From: Anaerofustis stercorihominis DSM 17244
GTDB taxonomy: Bacteria; Bacillota; Clostridia; Eubacteriales; Anaerofustaceae
NCBI RefSeq assembly: GCF_000154825.1
Contig: NZ_DS560019.1
Span: forward strand, 496,001-560,000
Length of the DNA stretch: 64,000 nucleotides
Reading direction: 5' to 3'
Each line of letters begins with the position of its first letter. Position 1 is the first letter of the stretch. The translations under genes were made by a program, and so were the position numbers. Below the pieces are notes generated by a model that made no database searches, had not been told where the DNA came from, and saw nothing but the letters and a program-made list of their open reading frames with translations. Below, one piece after another: positions 8,469 through 17,296 of this stretch.

Positions 8469-9902
8469 TTATTTAAGTATGTATGCGTCCATTGTCCTTC
8501 TTCCAAAAGCCAATGCTTCCGAGTGAGAAGAGAAGTAAATATCAATCCTTCCCGAAGTTATAGCCCCTCCTCTGTCTTCAACAGTGTATATACCTCCGTT
8601 AGGTCTGTTTGCCATAGATGGGAAATAAACCTTGGTCCCGAAAGGAAGTCCGCTCCAAGCCGCTATTGTCCTGTTCGCAGTGGCATATGTACCGCTTGCG
8701 GTTCTTCCGGTAGATTTACCGCAGCACACCGCACATCCACAGTAAGCTGTAACGTTAACTGTTATCTTTTGATTGTACTTAACCGGAGCCTTTCCGTCTG
8801 CATCAGGAAGCATTATGGTATCATCGGAATCTTTCGCTACTTCAACGATTTTGTTTTGAACCGGTTTAACCACTGTCTTAGTCAAATGAGTTGTGTTAAC
8901 GACTTTTCCCTTGGAATTCGTAGTCACAACGCTTATAAAACTAAGTTTACCGTTTTGTCCTTCCTTTACTACTTTTTCATCTTCGCCGTCAAGAGTATCT
9001 ACTTCTTTATAAACAGTTTTATATTTTACTTTTTGTGTCTTGTTGACAAGTTTTTGATTTTTATCAAGTACCGCATATACTGAAGTATTCTTATGCTTTA
9101 TGGAAGATACTTTTTTATTTTTATCTACTTTAAAATTTGCCTGCTTGACAATATCTTTTTTATTTGTCAGTCCGGTATCGACTTTTACTATTTTCTTACC
9201 ATTGGTAACCAAAACTTTATCCGCACTTGTAATATTTATAACGTCATTATTTTTAAGTTCCGCATCTAAGGGTTTTGATATGGTATCTTTGCTTGATGGC
9301 GAAATACCTGCTTTTGCAAGAGCCTGTGACGTAGTCAAAGTACCTATTTGTTTTACACTTACGGGTTTTTCATCATCCACGATTATACTTATGTTAAGAG
9401 TAGACATATTTATAAGAAGTGCGGAAAGACCGACCATAGCGGTTATAAAAAAGCAAATGCAAATAGGTATCAATTTTTTATTTAAATAATCTTTTGCTTT
9501 TTTCTTATTAGCATTTTCATCTACTTCTTCGGCTTCATCCATTTTATCCAAATGCTCCAAAGCTTCGATAACATCCATATTTTCTTCTTCGATAAGTTTT
9601 TTTGCCTTAAGAGTATCATCGTCTATTTCTTCGTTCACAGATACTCTCTCTTTTCCCTCATCAAATGATTCTTTCGATATTATACTTTCATCTTTTGAAG
9701 AAACATTATCGTCATATGCTTTATCTAAATCAACATCTTTATTTGTTTCTTCGATATCAACTAAATCATTCAATTTTTCGTCTTCAATATCTTGAATATT
9801 TTCTGTTTCGGATTTTATTTCATTTATACTATTTTCATTAATGTCTTTTTCCGATTTTGATTTTTTTATAGTATTTAATTTTTCTAAAAGTTTATTTTTC
9901 AT
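8469..9902 (-). CDS. G5 and 3D domain cell-wall protein (YabE/RpfB-like)
   Basis: Probable cell-wall-active lytic enzyme. A long acidic cytoplasmic N-terminal tail (about 150 residues, Glu/Asp-rich) precedes one membrane helix (LIPICICFFITAMVGLSALL). The outer part has two DUF348-like repeats, a G5 domain (VKYKTVYKEVDTLDGEDEKVVKEG) and a C-terminal 3D domain with TAYCGCAVCCGKS, TASGTYA and the Asp residues of VEDRGG and RIDIYF. In 3D proteins the Asp triad is the presumed lytic site. At 477 aa it is longer than usual because of the acidic tail. It has its own promoter; no c-di-AMP riboswitch is seen upstream. Confidence 0.88.
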   Translation of the reverse strand: MKNKLLEKLNTIKKSKSEKDINENSINEIKSETENIQDIEDEKLNDLVDIEETNKDVDLDKAYDDNVSSKDESIISKESFDEGKERVSVNEEIDDDTLKAKKLIEEENMDVIEALEHLDKMDEAEEVDENANKKKAKDYLNKKLIPICICFFITAMVGLSALLINMSTLNISIIVDDEKPVSVKQIGTLTTSQALAKAGISPSSKDTISKPLDAELKNNDVINITSADKVLVTNGKKIVKVDTGLTNKKDIVKQANFKVDKNKKVSSIKHKNTSVYAVLDKNQKLVNKTQKVKYKTVYKEVDTLDGEDEKVVKEGQNGKLSFISVVTTNSKGKVVNTTHLTKTVVKPVQNKIVEVAKDSDDTIMLPDADGKAPVKYNQKITVNVTAYCGCAVCCGKSTGRTASGTYATANRTIAAWSGLPFGTKVYFPSMANRPNGGIYTVEDRGGAITSGRIDIYFSSHSEALAFGRRTMDAYILK

Positions 9903-9942
9903 ACTACAATAATCACATCCTTTAAAGATTTATAGTATTTAA

Positions 9943-9971
9943 AATATACCTTAAATAAAGTATTTTGTCAA
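9943..9971 (-). promoter_or_regulatory. Promoter of the G5/3D gene
   Basis: On the minus strand: TTGACA, 17-base spacer, TATATT, giving a leader of only about 35 bases. A separate 7-base-pair hairpin (ATTGTGG/CCACAAT, 9985-10014) lies upstream of it. Confidence 0.7.
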
Positions 9972-10048
9972 ATTTTGAAGAACGATTGTGGAATGTAATT
10001 TTTGCCACCACAATATACAGTGGAGTATAAAAATATCCTTTATTTTAC

Positions 10049-10077
10049 TTGACTTAAGAGAAGAAAAAATCTATAAT
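10049..10077 (+). promoter_or_regulatory. Promoter of SRP RNA
   Basis: TTGACT, exactly 17 bases, TATAAT; the predicted start is about 8 bases later, at the 5' end of the SRP RNA. Confidence 0.85.
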
Positions 10078-10084
10078 TTATAAC

Positions 10085-10357
10085 TAGCTACACTAGGTGG
10101 GGAGTTAGCGGTGCCCTGTACTTGCAATCCGCTGCAGCAAGACTGAATTCCCACTTTGAGGCTGGTAAAATTAAGGTTTGCACCCATACTTGGATGTTGA
10201 GAGTTGGGCTTCGTGCAATCATACCTTACAAACTCCACCAGGTGCGAGAGCAAGCAGTGGTAAGTAAGTGCTATGATGTGCCCCGAAACTACCTGGCTTG
10301 AGTTCACTTATGGGAAAGCATTTGATTTTATCATGTCGATGGTGGGTGTGTAGCCTA
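10085..10357 (+). ncRNA. ffs: Signal recognition particle RNA, large Alu-containing form
   Basis: RNA scaffold of the signal recognition particle, partner of Ffh. The 5' Alu domain is recognisable (GGTGGGGAGTTAGCGGTGCC, then CAATCCGCTGCAGCAAGACTG). Helix 8 is intact: CAGG, TGC, tetraloop GAGA (10246-10249), GCA, AGCAG, keeping the symmetric loop bound by Ffh. The ends pair (GCTACAC with GTGTAGC at 10348-10354). Length of about 273 nt matches the Bacillus-type RNA. The usual GGAA tetraloop is replaced by GAGA, still a GNRA loop. Ends are estimated from the promoter and terminal pairing. Confidence 0.93.
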
Positions 10358-10378
10358 AAATCATATACGAGACGGGCA

Positions 10379-11305
10379 ATGGATAATAAAAATAAAAAAT
10401 TTTACATCATATTGGTACTTTCGATCATGTTTGCCAATACTGCTGTGATTTTTACCAAGAATGCACTAAGCTTTGGTGCCATGCCGATTATAATAGGGTT
10501 CTATAGATTAGGGTTTTCAGCACTGATCGTAGTGCCTTTTGCTTTATATAAGGAAGGAAAACACTTTCTTACTTTAACGACTAAAGAAAAATTATTTAGT
10601 ATGCTCGCAGGAATATTTATGGCACTACACTTTCTTTGTTATTTTTCTTCCCTTATGTACACAAACGGATTTATAGCAACCATAACAAGTGCGGTTCAGC
10701 CAATCGTTATAGCGATAGCATCCTACTTTTTATTTAAAGAAACCATAAATAATAAAAGTATTCTTGGAATGATAGCAGCAATAATAGGTATCCTCTTCAT
10801 AGGGATATTTACTTATTTGAATTCAAAAGGAAATAATTCTTTCATAGGATTTATAATTTCAATGATGACGGCTTTATTCTTTTGTGCTTACTTATTATGT
10901 TCGAGAGGAGTACTTAAAAGAGTCAAAGAATATACGTTCCTTGCTATATTATTTACTACATGTGCAGTGATTTTAGGTTTGGGCGCAATAATAACAAAAA
11001 CACCTTTTACCGGCTATCCGGCAATGATGTATCTAAACTGCTTCGGACTTACGTTTTTCTGCACAATACTGGGACACGCAATAATGAATATATGCGTAAA
11101 GTACGTTTCCGCAACGGTAGTAAGTGTAGTAAGTCTCACCGGACCTTTATTTTGTACCTTTTATGATTTTCTGGTATTCGGCGAAAAAGTACTTCCTTTC
11201 CAAATCATTGGAGGTCTTATCATTTTATCAGGGGTTTATTTATTCATAAAAAGTGATAAAAAAGATAAAGAGGAAACTATAGAAATAGAAAATTTATTAA
11301 ATTAA
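10379..11305 (+). CDS. EamA/DMT-family transporter
   Basis: Ten-helix drug/metabolite transporter, 308 aa, with the two EamA halves visible (first half ending near SYFLFKETINNKS, second ending LVFGEKVLPFQIIGGLIILSGV). Substrate not predictable. The ATG at 10379 starts MDNKNKKFYI. It is preceded only by a weak GACGGG and lies 22 bases after the SRP RNA, so it may be expressed by read-through from the SRP promoter. A longer in-frame extension would overlap the RNA and is unlikely to be coding. Confidence 0.85.
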   Translation: MDNKNKKFYIILVLSIMFANTAVIFTKNALSFGAMPIIIGFYRLGFSALIVVPFALYKEGKHFLTLTTKEKLFSMLAGIFMALHFLCYFSSLMYTNGFIATITSAVQPIVIAIASYFLFKETINNKSILGMIAAIIGILFIGIFTYLNSKGNNSFIGFIISMMTALFFCAYLLCSRGVLKRVKEYTFLAILFTTCAVILGLGAIITKTPFTGYPAMMYLNCFGLTFFCTILGHAIMNICVKYVSATVVSVVSLTGPLFCTFYDFLVFGEKVLPFQIIGGLIILSGVYLFIKSDKKDKEETIEIENLLN

Positions 11306-11317
11306 TAACTTAAAATG

Positions 11318-11354
11318 AAAAGATTTAAGCAAATTAAAGCTTAAGTCTTTTTTA
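11318..11354 (+). terminator. Rho-independent terminator
   Basis: Hairpin AAGAtTTAAGC/GCTTAAGTCTT followed by six T, after the EamA gene. Confidence 0.75.
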
Positions 11355-11441
11355 TATGAATTATCTTCATAATATATTAATATTTTCTAAATAATATCCT
11401 AAAAAGTTTATGCTATATTTTTGGTATAAGGAGGGAAGATC

Positions 11442-11969
11442 ATGAAAAGCGAAAGATATGTATCCGTTTGGAAGATTTTATTATATTTGATAATAGGATT
11501 TTATATTTACTTTTTATTAAGCAATATATTATTCAAGTATGTGACGCCCGTGGGACTATTCGAAGACGGTAGATACTTCTCAAGAAGTATAAACTTGATA
11601 CCATTCAACGATCTATTTGAAGGTGTATATAATAAGCTTGATATTTTTGGAAATATGATATTATTTATTCCTTTCGGATTATTTTTAAAGATCCTTTTAC
11701 CGCATAATTCATTTTTTAAAAATATAGTATCATTCTCTCTCGTTAGTTTTTGTTTCGAAGCGCTTCAATATATCCTTGCAATAGGCGCAAGTGATATAAC
11801 CGACATAATATATAATGTGATCGGAGGGATTTTAGGAATAGGTATATATAATTTATTAAAATCAATATTCAGAAAAGAAGGACTCACAAATAAAATTATT
11901 ATAATTCTAGGAAGTATTATGATGATAATTGTTATTATACTTCTTATACTTTTAAAAGTTTATAATTAG
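11442..11969 (+). CDS. VanZ-family membrane protein (first of two)
   Basis: Small polytopic membrane protein. VanZ signatures are present: SINLIPFND, then DIFGNMILFIPFGLFLKIL, SFCFEALQY and SDITDIIYNVIGGILGIGIY. VanZ proteins are linked to teicoplanin resistance in enterococci, but most family members have no known function. At 175 aa it is typical. AGGAGG precedes the ATG. A second, divergent VanZ gene follows 53 bases later. Confidence 0.85.
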   Translation: MKSERYVSVWKILLYLIIGFYIYFLLSNILFKYVTPVGLFEDGRYFSRSINLIPFNDLFEGVYNKLDIFGNMILFIPFGLFLKILLPHNSFFKNIVSFSLVSFCFEALQYILAIGASDITDIIYNVIGGILGIGIYNLLKSIFRKEGLTNKIIIILGSIMMIIVIILLILLKVYN

Positions 11970-12022
11970 CTTTGTTTTTATTCTTAAAAAAATTATAAAA
12001 ATAAGAAAGCAGGAATTTCACT

Positions 12023-12652
12023 ATGCAAATTCAATTAAGTTTATTTGAAGCTATTATGGATACATTATATTTAAAACCTGTATTTATTATTGGGTTATTA
12101 CCAATTTGTATATTTTTATATATAGCTTTTAAAAACAACACAGAATTACCTAAGACTAAAATAATAATATGTTCTGTTTTAATGTACTATTATATATGTC
12201 TATTATTTAATAATGTTGTTGGGATACCGACACTAAAAGAATTCTTTAGATTATCGCGCTTGGGAGAACCCTTTTTCAATCCAAATATCAACTTAATCCC
12301 CTTGGATAATGGAATTGGAGCAGAATTTATACTAAATATCTTTTGCTTTGTACCTTTAGGATTTTTACTCCCAATGCTCAGTCGTTCCTACAAAAGCCCG
12401 GCAAAGGTAATATACTTTGCCTTTGGATTATCATTAATGATTGAAATAAGCCAGCTGTTTACTCTATACAGAGCAACTGATATAAATGATTTAGTTACCA
12501 ATATTTTCGGAGCTGTCATCGGATATATATTATATAAATTCATTATAAAGATCAGAAGCCCCCAAAAAGCAGATGATCTTCAAAGTGATTTGACCAGAAT
12601 CCTCCCGACATTAATAATAATGATTTGTTTAATATTTACATTTATAAGTTAG
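12023..12652 (+). CDS. VanZ-family membrane protein (second of two)
   Basis: VanZ-like with the same order of motifs: NINLIPLDNG, FILNIFCFVPLGFLLPML, LMIEISQLF and TDINDLVTNIFGAVIGYILY. It has one extra N-terminal and one extra C-terminal helix compared with its neighbour. Sequence identity between the two appears low outside the motifs, so this is an old duplication or separate acquisition. Probably co-transcribed with the first copy. Confidence 0.83.
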   Translation: MQIQLSLFEAIMDTLYLKPVFIIGLLPICIFLYIAFKNNTELPKTKIIICSVLMYYYICLLFNNVVGIPTLKEFFRLSRLGEPFFNPNINLIPLDNGIGAEFILNIFCFVPLGFLLPMLSRSYKSPAKVIYFAFGLSLMIEISQLFTLYRATDINDLVTNIFGAVIGYILYKFIIKIRSPQKADDLQSDLTRILPTLIIMICLIFTFIS

Positions 12653-12798
12653 GTAATAAGATATAATCAAAAATTAAAACTCTTAATATGAATAAACCAT
12701 TAGTTCTCTAACTTCAAATAAGTAATTATTAAGATAAATAAAATTAAATATCGATCATAATTTTAATAACAATATAATTTAATAAAATTAACAATAAA

Positions 12799-12830
12799 AA
12801 AGGACCTCAAATGCAAGGTCCTTAATTTTT
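12799..12830 (-). terminator. Terminator of hydrogenase operon
   Basis: AAGGACCT/AGGTCCTT hairpin with A-rich and T-rich flanks just beyond the hydA stop. Confidence 0.85.
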
Positions 12831-12833
12831 TTA

Positions 12834-14579
12834 TTATTTTACAAAGTCATTGCTTCTGTCTACGTATGTAGTATGAAGTATTTCATGAGCTTTATGTGAA
12901 TTTGGTTTTTCCAAGAATTCTTTATATACTTTTTGAACTGATGGATTTTCATGAGATTTTCTGACAGGTCTTACATTTTTATCTTGGTTATAAAGGACTT
13001 TTGCTCTTTCCTGTGGAAGAGATAATCCTGCATTTATAAGCTGAGAATTAACGATAGGTTGTCCTCCTCCGTTTACACAGCCTCCAATACAAGCCATACA
13101 TTCGATAAAGTCATAATCCGCTTCGCCTTTTTTAACTTTATCCATAAGCTTTTTAATATTTGCACCGCCGTGTACTACAGCAACTTTTATTTCTTTATCT
13201 CCGGCGGTTATAGTTGCTTCTTTAAGTCCGTCCAATCCTCTTACAGCTTCATAGTCAACATTTTCGCATACTTCGCCTGTTATGGCTTCAACGGCTGTTC
13301 TTGCAGCTGCTTCCATAACACCGCCCGTTGCACCGAAGATTACGCCTGCTCCGGAACTTTCTCCGTAGATAGGGTCGAAATCTTCATCATCCAAGTTTTT
13401 GAAGTCTATACCCGCTTCTTTTATCATTCTTGCAAGTTCTCTCGTTGTGATACATACATCGCTGTCGAATAAATCATCTTCTTTAAGTTGTTCCCTTGCT
13501 ACTTCGAATTTCTTAGCAACACAAGGCATAACGCTTACCACATAAATATCTTTAGGATCAATGTTATTTACTTCTGCATAATGAGTTTTGATCAAAGCGC
13601 CTGTCATAGCCTGAGGAGATTTACACGAAGACAGGTTATCCAAAAGTTCCGGATATTCCTGTTCACACATTTTTACCCATGCAGGACAGCAGCTTGTAAC
13701 CATAGGAAGAGTTCCTCCGTTTGTAACTCTGTCAACAAGTTCATAGGCTTCTTCCATAATAGTCATATCAGCACCGAAATCAGTATCGAATACTTTATCA
13801 AAGCCGAGTCTTCTCATTGAAGCAACCATTTTACCTGTAACATCTGTTCCGATTTCATATCCGAATTCTTCGCCCAAAGCGGCTCTTACCGCAGGAGCAG
13901 GCTGAACAACAACATGTTTGTTTTCATCACTTAGTGCTTCCCAAACTTCATCAACATTAACTTTTTCAGTCAATGCACCCACAGGACAGTTTATGATACA
14001 TTGTCCGCAGTTTATACAATTCGTATCAGCAAGGACATCTCCTTTTACAGGTCTTGATTTAGAATCAAATCCGTTGTCTTTACCTATCAAAGCCCCGATA
14101 CCTTGTATCTTAGCACAAGTATTTATACATCTTTTACAGAAAATACACTTTGATTCGTCTCTTACTACAGAAAGTGATTTATCATCATATGTATCCGAAG
14201 AAAAATCTCCTTTGAACGGAACCGTGTTTACTCCCAAGTCGTTCGCCAAAGTTTGAAGTTCACAGTTCCCGCTTCTTATACATGTCGTACAGTCTCTGTT
14301 ATGGTCGGATAAAGTAAGTTCCAAAGTATTTTTTCTCGATTCTCTTACTTTAGGAGAATTCGTAAAAACTTCCATTCCTTCTTTTACAGGGAAGTTACAT
14401 GCACTTCTGAGAACATCGGAACCCTTGATTTCAACAACACACATTCTGCAAGCTCCGATTTTATTATGTTCCAAGAAACATAAAGTCGGAATGTTGATAC
14501 CTATTTGTCTTGCAGCTTCAAGGATAGTTGTTTTTTCTTCTACGCTAACATCAACATTATTTATTTTTAAATTTACCAT
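12834..14579 (-). CDS. hydA: [FeFe] hydrogenase large subunit
   Basis: Catalyses reversible proton reduction to H2 during fermentation. In order: a 2Fe-2S ferredoxin domain (C-rich [18 protein letters not shown]), a His-Cys cluster region ([14 protein letters not shown]), two 4Fe-4S clusters ([23 protein letters not shown]), then the H-cluster domain. All three H-cluster motifs are intact: TSCCPAW, MPCVAKK and [16 protein letters not shown]. Length 581 aa is the M3-like form. It lies 16 bases after a NuoF-like gene, so the pair is an operon, but no HydC-type third subunit and no hydEFG maturases are seen here. Confidence 0.96.
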   Translation of the reverse strand: MVNLKINNVDVSVEEKTTILEAARQIGINIPTLCFLEHNKIGACRMCVVEIKGSDVLRSACNFPVKEGMEVFTNSPKVRESRKNTLELTLSDHNRDCTTCIRSGNCELQTLANDLGVNTVPFKGDFSSDTYDDKSLSVVRDESKCIFCKRCINTCAKIQGIGALIGKDNGFDSKSRPVKGDVLADTNCINCGQCIINCPVGALTEKVNVDEVWEALSDENKHVVVQPAPAVRAALGEEFGYEIGTDVTGKMVASMRRLGFDKVFDTDFGADMTIMEEAYELVDRVTNGGTLPMVTSCCPAWVKMCEQEYPELLDNLSSCKSPQAMTGALIKTHYAEVNNIDPKDIYVVSVMPCVAKKFEVAREQLKEDDLFDSDVCITTRELARMIKEAGIDFKNLDDEDFDPIYGESSGAGVIFGATGGVMEAAARTAVEAITGEVCENVDYEAVRGLDGLKEATITAGDKEIKVAVVHGGANIKKLMDKVKKGEADYDFIECMACIGGCVNGGGQPIVNSQLINAGLSLPQERAKVLYNQDKNVRPVRKSHENPSVQKVYKEFLEKPNSHKAHEILHTTYVDRSNDFVK

Positions 14580-14595
14580 TTTTTAATACTCCTAA

Positions 14596-15669
14596 CTATT
14601 CCTTTATAAAATCGTCTCTGAAATTTTCTAAAGCCGTCAAAACAGGAACCGCACCTTTTTGACCTATAGGGCAAAGTGTACCTATGTTCATGTTCACCGC
14701 AATAGATTTTATCATATTGTAGTTTTCTTTAGTTGCATTTCCCTTTACAACTTCTTTTACCATTTCATCCATTCTCTTCGTTCCGACTTTACAAGGAAAA
14801 CATTTTCCGCAGGAAACATTTAATAAAAATCCAAGATAATCAGAAATTTCTTTTGCCATATCGGTACTTTCATCCAATACTACGATAAGTGCGGTACCCC
14901 TTACCATACCGTTCATCATAAGAGACATGAAATTGATTTTTTCGTCTAATATATCACTGGATAAATATTCCCCGTAAGGAGCACCGACTTTGATTGCTTT
15001 AACTTTTCCTGTGGCTCCGCCTGCTATTTCTTCTATTAATTTTCTGTATGTAGTTCCGTCTTCGATTTCATATACGCCGGGATTTTTAACTTTTCCTCCG
15101 ATAGCAACTCCCTTTAATCCTTTTGCAGGAGCAGGTTTATAACTGTTTTGTACGATTGCAACTACATTTGCAAGAAGCTGTGCATTTTCTTTTAAACCGT
15201 CTATGGATACTTTACTTACAATAATATCTTTATCGTTAAGACCAGCATTCTTCGCATCGGTTACAGCTTTATTGAGCCTATTATATGCAAGTTCATCATT
15301 TACAACGATAACACCTTTTTTAGCATTATTTACATGCATAAAAATTATCATAGCTTCCACGATCACATGAGGAGCTTCCGTTTGAACTTTTAAATCAAGA
15401 GTAGCCATAGGATCTTCCGTTTCGCATACAACGGTTTCGGCTCCGCTCCACCTATCGGCACATAGCTCATTTAATTTTTTTCTGGCTACAAGGTTTGCAT
15501 CCTTAAGGATACTGATAACATCCACTTCATTATTAACAACTTTACTGCTCGCTTCATAGCCGCCGAATGCTACATAATCATCCAAACAAATCGGATTTAC
15601 AGCACCGCAGTACTTATTAGCATTTTTAGTTAAATCTGCTAATACTTTTTTTGGGTCTAAATTTTCCAT
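14596..15669 (-). CDS. NuoF-like hydrogenase partner lacking FMN/NADH motifs
   Basis: Resembles the HydB/NuoF electron-transfer subunit but is short (357 aa) and degenerate. It aligns by eye with normal NuoF in the N-terminal flank (DDYVAFGGYEA), the SLBB domain (VKNPGVYEIEDGTTYRKLIEEIAGGA) and the C-terminal 4Fe-4S site (CGKCFPCKVGTKRMDEM plus TLCPIG). Where NuoF has the glycine-rich GRGGAGFPTG flavin loop this protein has LVARKKLNELCADRW. The GAGAYVCGEETAL region is missing. It therefore probably cannot bind FMN or oxidise NADH itself (inference) and may act as an iron-sulfur or structural partner of HydA. Confidence 0.82.
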   Translation of the reverse strand: MENLDPKKVLADLTKNANKYCGAVNPICLDDYVAFGGYEASSKVVNNEVDVISILKDANLVARKKLNELCADRWSGAETVVCETEDPMATLDLKVQTEAPHVIVEAMIIFMHVNNAKKGVIVVNDELAYNRLNKAVTDAKNAGLNDKDIIVSKVSIDGLKENAQLLANVVAIVQNSYKPAPAKGLKGVAIGGKVKNPGVYEIEDGTTYRKLIEEIAGGATGKVKAIKVGAPYGEYLSSDILDEKINFMSLMMNGMVRGTALIVVLDESTDMAKEISDYLGFLLNVSCGKCFPCKVGTKRMDEMVKEVVKGNATKENYNMIKSIAVNMNIGTLCPIGQKGAVPVLTALENFRDDFIKE

Positions 15670-15753
15670 AACTTCCTAATTACCTCCAAGTTAATATAAG
15701 ACATGTTAAAACTAATGTTTACTTCCATTTTTCCTTTTGTTACACACACCGTT

Positions 15754-15782
15754 ATAATAACAAAATATATACTATTTTTCAA
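15754..15782 (-). promoter_or_regulatory. Probable promoter of the hydrogenase operon
   Basis: Minus strand TTGAAA, 17 bases, TATTAT, about 85 bases before the NuoF-like start. GTTATTATAAC, a short palindrome, overlaps the -10 region and could be a redox-regulator site, but the match to a Rex consensus is too weak to claim. Confidence 0.55.
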
Positions 15783-15805
15783 CTTAATTTGACTTATGAA
15801 CATAA

Positions 15806-15836
15806 AAAAAATCCATTTATTTTAAATGGATTTTAT
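15806..15836 (-). terminator. Terminator overlapping stop of the small Cys protein gene
   Basis: AAAATCCATTTA/TAAATGGATTTT hairpin with A and T runs; its stem contains the last codons and the stop of the small gene. Confidence 0.75.
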
Positions 15837-15987
15837 CATGTTCATTACTCTTTAAAATCTTATTCTCATCTTTTGGTAAATAGTACATACATTTTTCACT
15901 TAGTCCGGAAATATAAAGGGGAACTTTATATAAAGTACACATCCCGCTTTCTTGATGTTTGCAGTCCAAAGTACAGTTGATATTCAT
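15817..15987 (-). CDS. Small Cys-rich protein, 56 aa
   Basis: Short gene starting MNINCTLDCKHQESGMCTLY, with four Cys in the pattern C-x3-C-x7-C-x15-C (residues 5, 9, 17, 33) and a basic C-terminus. Good start: AGGAGA seven bases before the ATG, and a terminator at the stop. The four-Cys layout suggests a small zinc- or cluster-binding knuckle. I recall similar tiny proteins in clostridia, sometimes misannotated as acyl-ACP dehydratase, but cannot verify this. It is divergent from the AIR synthase-like gene and upstream of the hydrogenase operon. Confidence 0.75.
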   Translation of the reverse strand: MNINCTLDCKHQESGMCTLYKVPLYISGLSEKCMYYLPKDENKILKSNEHDKIHLK

Positions 15988-16072
15988 TAAAAATCTCCTA
16001 AAAAGTATTCACTATGAGTATTAACCAAAATGTGATAAAATATTTATAAATCAGACGGAGAAAAATTAAAAT

Positions 16073-17047
16073 ATGAAAAACGGAAAATTATCAAACGAAA
16101 CATTGGAAAAAATTTTATTTAATAAAATCAAAATAAAAAATAAAGAAGTAAAAATAGGTGCGGGTATAGGAAAAGATACAGCCATGCTGGACTTTCAAAA
16201 TGATTTATTCATTATTTCCACCGACCCTATTACAGGAAGCAAGAACGGCATTGGAAAACTATGCGTAAATATTTCCTGCAACGATATAGCTACCGCAATG
16301 GCAAGACCGGTAGCTATAATGATAACCATGCTTATCCCAACATATGCAAAAATAAAAGATGTGGAAGAAATAATCGATGATATCCTTTTGACTTGCGATG
16401 AAAATAATGTGGATCTCATAGGAGGTCATACGGAAGTCACTTCCAGCGTAAATAAATTTATTTTAAGCGGTGTATGTATAGGAAGAAAAGAAAAGCGAAA
16501 AGAATTTTTGCCAAGTGCGGGAGATAAAGTAGTCATGAGCAAATATGCGGGACTTGAAGGTAGCGCAATAGCCGCTCTTGATTTAGAAGAAGAAGTAAAA
16601 AATATCTTAACAAAAGAAGAGTTTGAAAAAACGAGGGAACTCATAAATCACACTAACGTGATAAAAGAAGGATTGATAGCAAGAAATCATGAAGTAAGTC
16701 TTCTTCACGACGCAACTGAAGGCGGGATTTTCGGAGGAGTTTGGGAAATGGCAACAAATTCAAACCTCGGAGCCGTAATAAATACTGACGATATACTGAT
16801 TTTGGATGAAACAAAAAAAATTGCAGAACATTTCGGTATAGACCCGTATAAACTTATTTCAAGCGGTGTGATGTTATTTATAACCAAAAACGACAAAGAG
16901 CTGATTGAAGATTTAAAAAAAGAAAATATCCCCGCAAGCACTATAGGATATTTAACGGAAGAAAAAGAAATTTATACTATTAAAAATAATAAAAAGGAAA
17001 TATTATCCCCTCCCGAACAAGACGAACTTTACAAGATTATAAAATAA
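16073..17047 (+). CDS. AIR synthase-related / HypE-like protein
   Basis: PurM-fold protein of the HypE/ThiL/SelD superfamily. The ATP-site pattern is visible: GAGIGKDTAML near the N-terminus, then STDPITG, NDIATAMARPVAIM, GGHTEVT and LLHDATEGGIFGGVWEMA. Length 324 aa fits the stand-alone AIR synthase family often annotated as hydrogenase maturation factor. True HypE serves [NiFe] hydrogenases, and only an [FeFe] enzyme is present here, so that function should not be assumed. Monocistronic, with its own terminator. Confidence 0.82.
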   Translation: MKNGKLSNETLEKILFNKIKIKNKEVKIGAGIGKDTAMLDFQNDLFIISTDPITGSKNGIGKLCVNISCNDIATAMARPVAIMITMLIPTYAKIKDVEEIIDDILLTCDENNVDLIGGHTEVTSSVNKFILSGVCIGRKEKRKEFLPSAGDKVVMSKYAGLEGSAIAALDLEEEVKNILTKEEFEKTRELINHTNVIKEGLIARNHEVSLLHDATEGGIFGGVWEMATNSNLGAVINTDDILILDETKKIAEHFGIDPYKLISSGVMLFITKNDKELIEDLKKENIPASTIGYLTEEKEIYTIKNNKKEILSPPEQDELYKIIK

Positions 17048-17058
17048 AAATTTTAAAT

Positions 17059-17091
17059 AAAAAAAGAGATAAACATTATATCTCTTTTTTA
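17059..17091 (+). terminator. Rho-independent terminator
   Basis: AAAGAGATA/TATCTCTTT hairpin then T run after the AIR synthase-like gene. Confidence 0.85.
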
Positions 17092-17138
17092 TTCTATTAT
17101 GTCCCACCCCATAAAATATTGACACTACTTACATAATA

Positions 17139-17295
17139 TATGGGAAGGGGTAGCAGCCACTCATAGAAAAATCGGGTAGATTTTTCATGAGATATGGCTG
17201 CGTTATAAGGCTCGCGCCATTTGAGCGAAAGAATTTAAATCCAATTTTTATTGCTTCGGATAAAAATTGGCGGATTTTAAGGCGGAGCCTTATAT
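17139..17295 (+). repeat. Structured repeat, copy 1 (compact form)
   Basis: Member of a five-copy structured repeat family in this window. Order: ATGGG-AAGGGG lead; stem P1 GCAGCC (17153-17158) with GGCTGC (17196-17201), capped by GAAAAATC-GGGTA-GATTTTTC; short hairpin GGC-TCGC-GCC (P2); the box TTGAGCGAAAGA; hairpin CCAATTTTTAT/ATAAAAATTGG (P3, 17240-17270); hairpin AAGGC-GGA-GCCTT (P4). Stem sequences differ from the other copies but still pair. Lies between convergent genes, ending two bases from the ferredoxin stop on the other strand. Confidence 0.75.
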
Positions 17296-17296
17296 C

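Noticed and set aside
8409-9083. 224-codon plus-strand frame opposite the G5/3D gene
   Set aside because: Antisense shadow of a conserved 3D/G5 domain; composition is not protein-like.
9903-10048. c-di-AMP (ydaO-type) riboswitch before the G5/3D gene
   Set aside because: Such genes often carry one, but the promoter here leaves a leader of about 35 bases and no conserved riboswitch core is visible.
10071-10307. 78-codon minus-strand frame across the SRP RNA
   Set aside because: It is antisense to a clearly folded SRP RNA with its own promoter and has no ribosome site.
10298-10378. N-terminal extension of the EamA transporter
   Set aside because: The extra 27 codons overlap the SRP RNA 3' half and contain no transporter-like sequence; MDNKNKKF is the natural start.
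15747-15762. Rex redox-regulator site in the hydrogenase promoter
   Set aside because: GTTATTATAAC is palindromic but departs too far from TTGTTAAnnnnTTAACAA in arm length and spacing.
15789-15980. 63-codon plus-strand frame
   Set aside because: Opposite the small four-Cys gene, which has a good ribosome site and terminator; the plus-strand frame has neither.
16073-17047. Calling the AIR synthase-like gene hypE
   Set aside because: HypE serves [NiFe] hydrogenases; no other hyp gene is present and the only hydrogenase here is [FeFe].
17139-17295. Treating the structured repeat as a plain terminator or IS end
   Set aside because: It has four separate hairpins in fixed order with conserved loops, and no transposase or target duplication is visible near any copy; a MITE origin remains possible.
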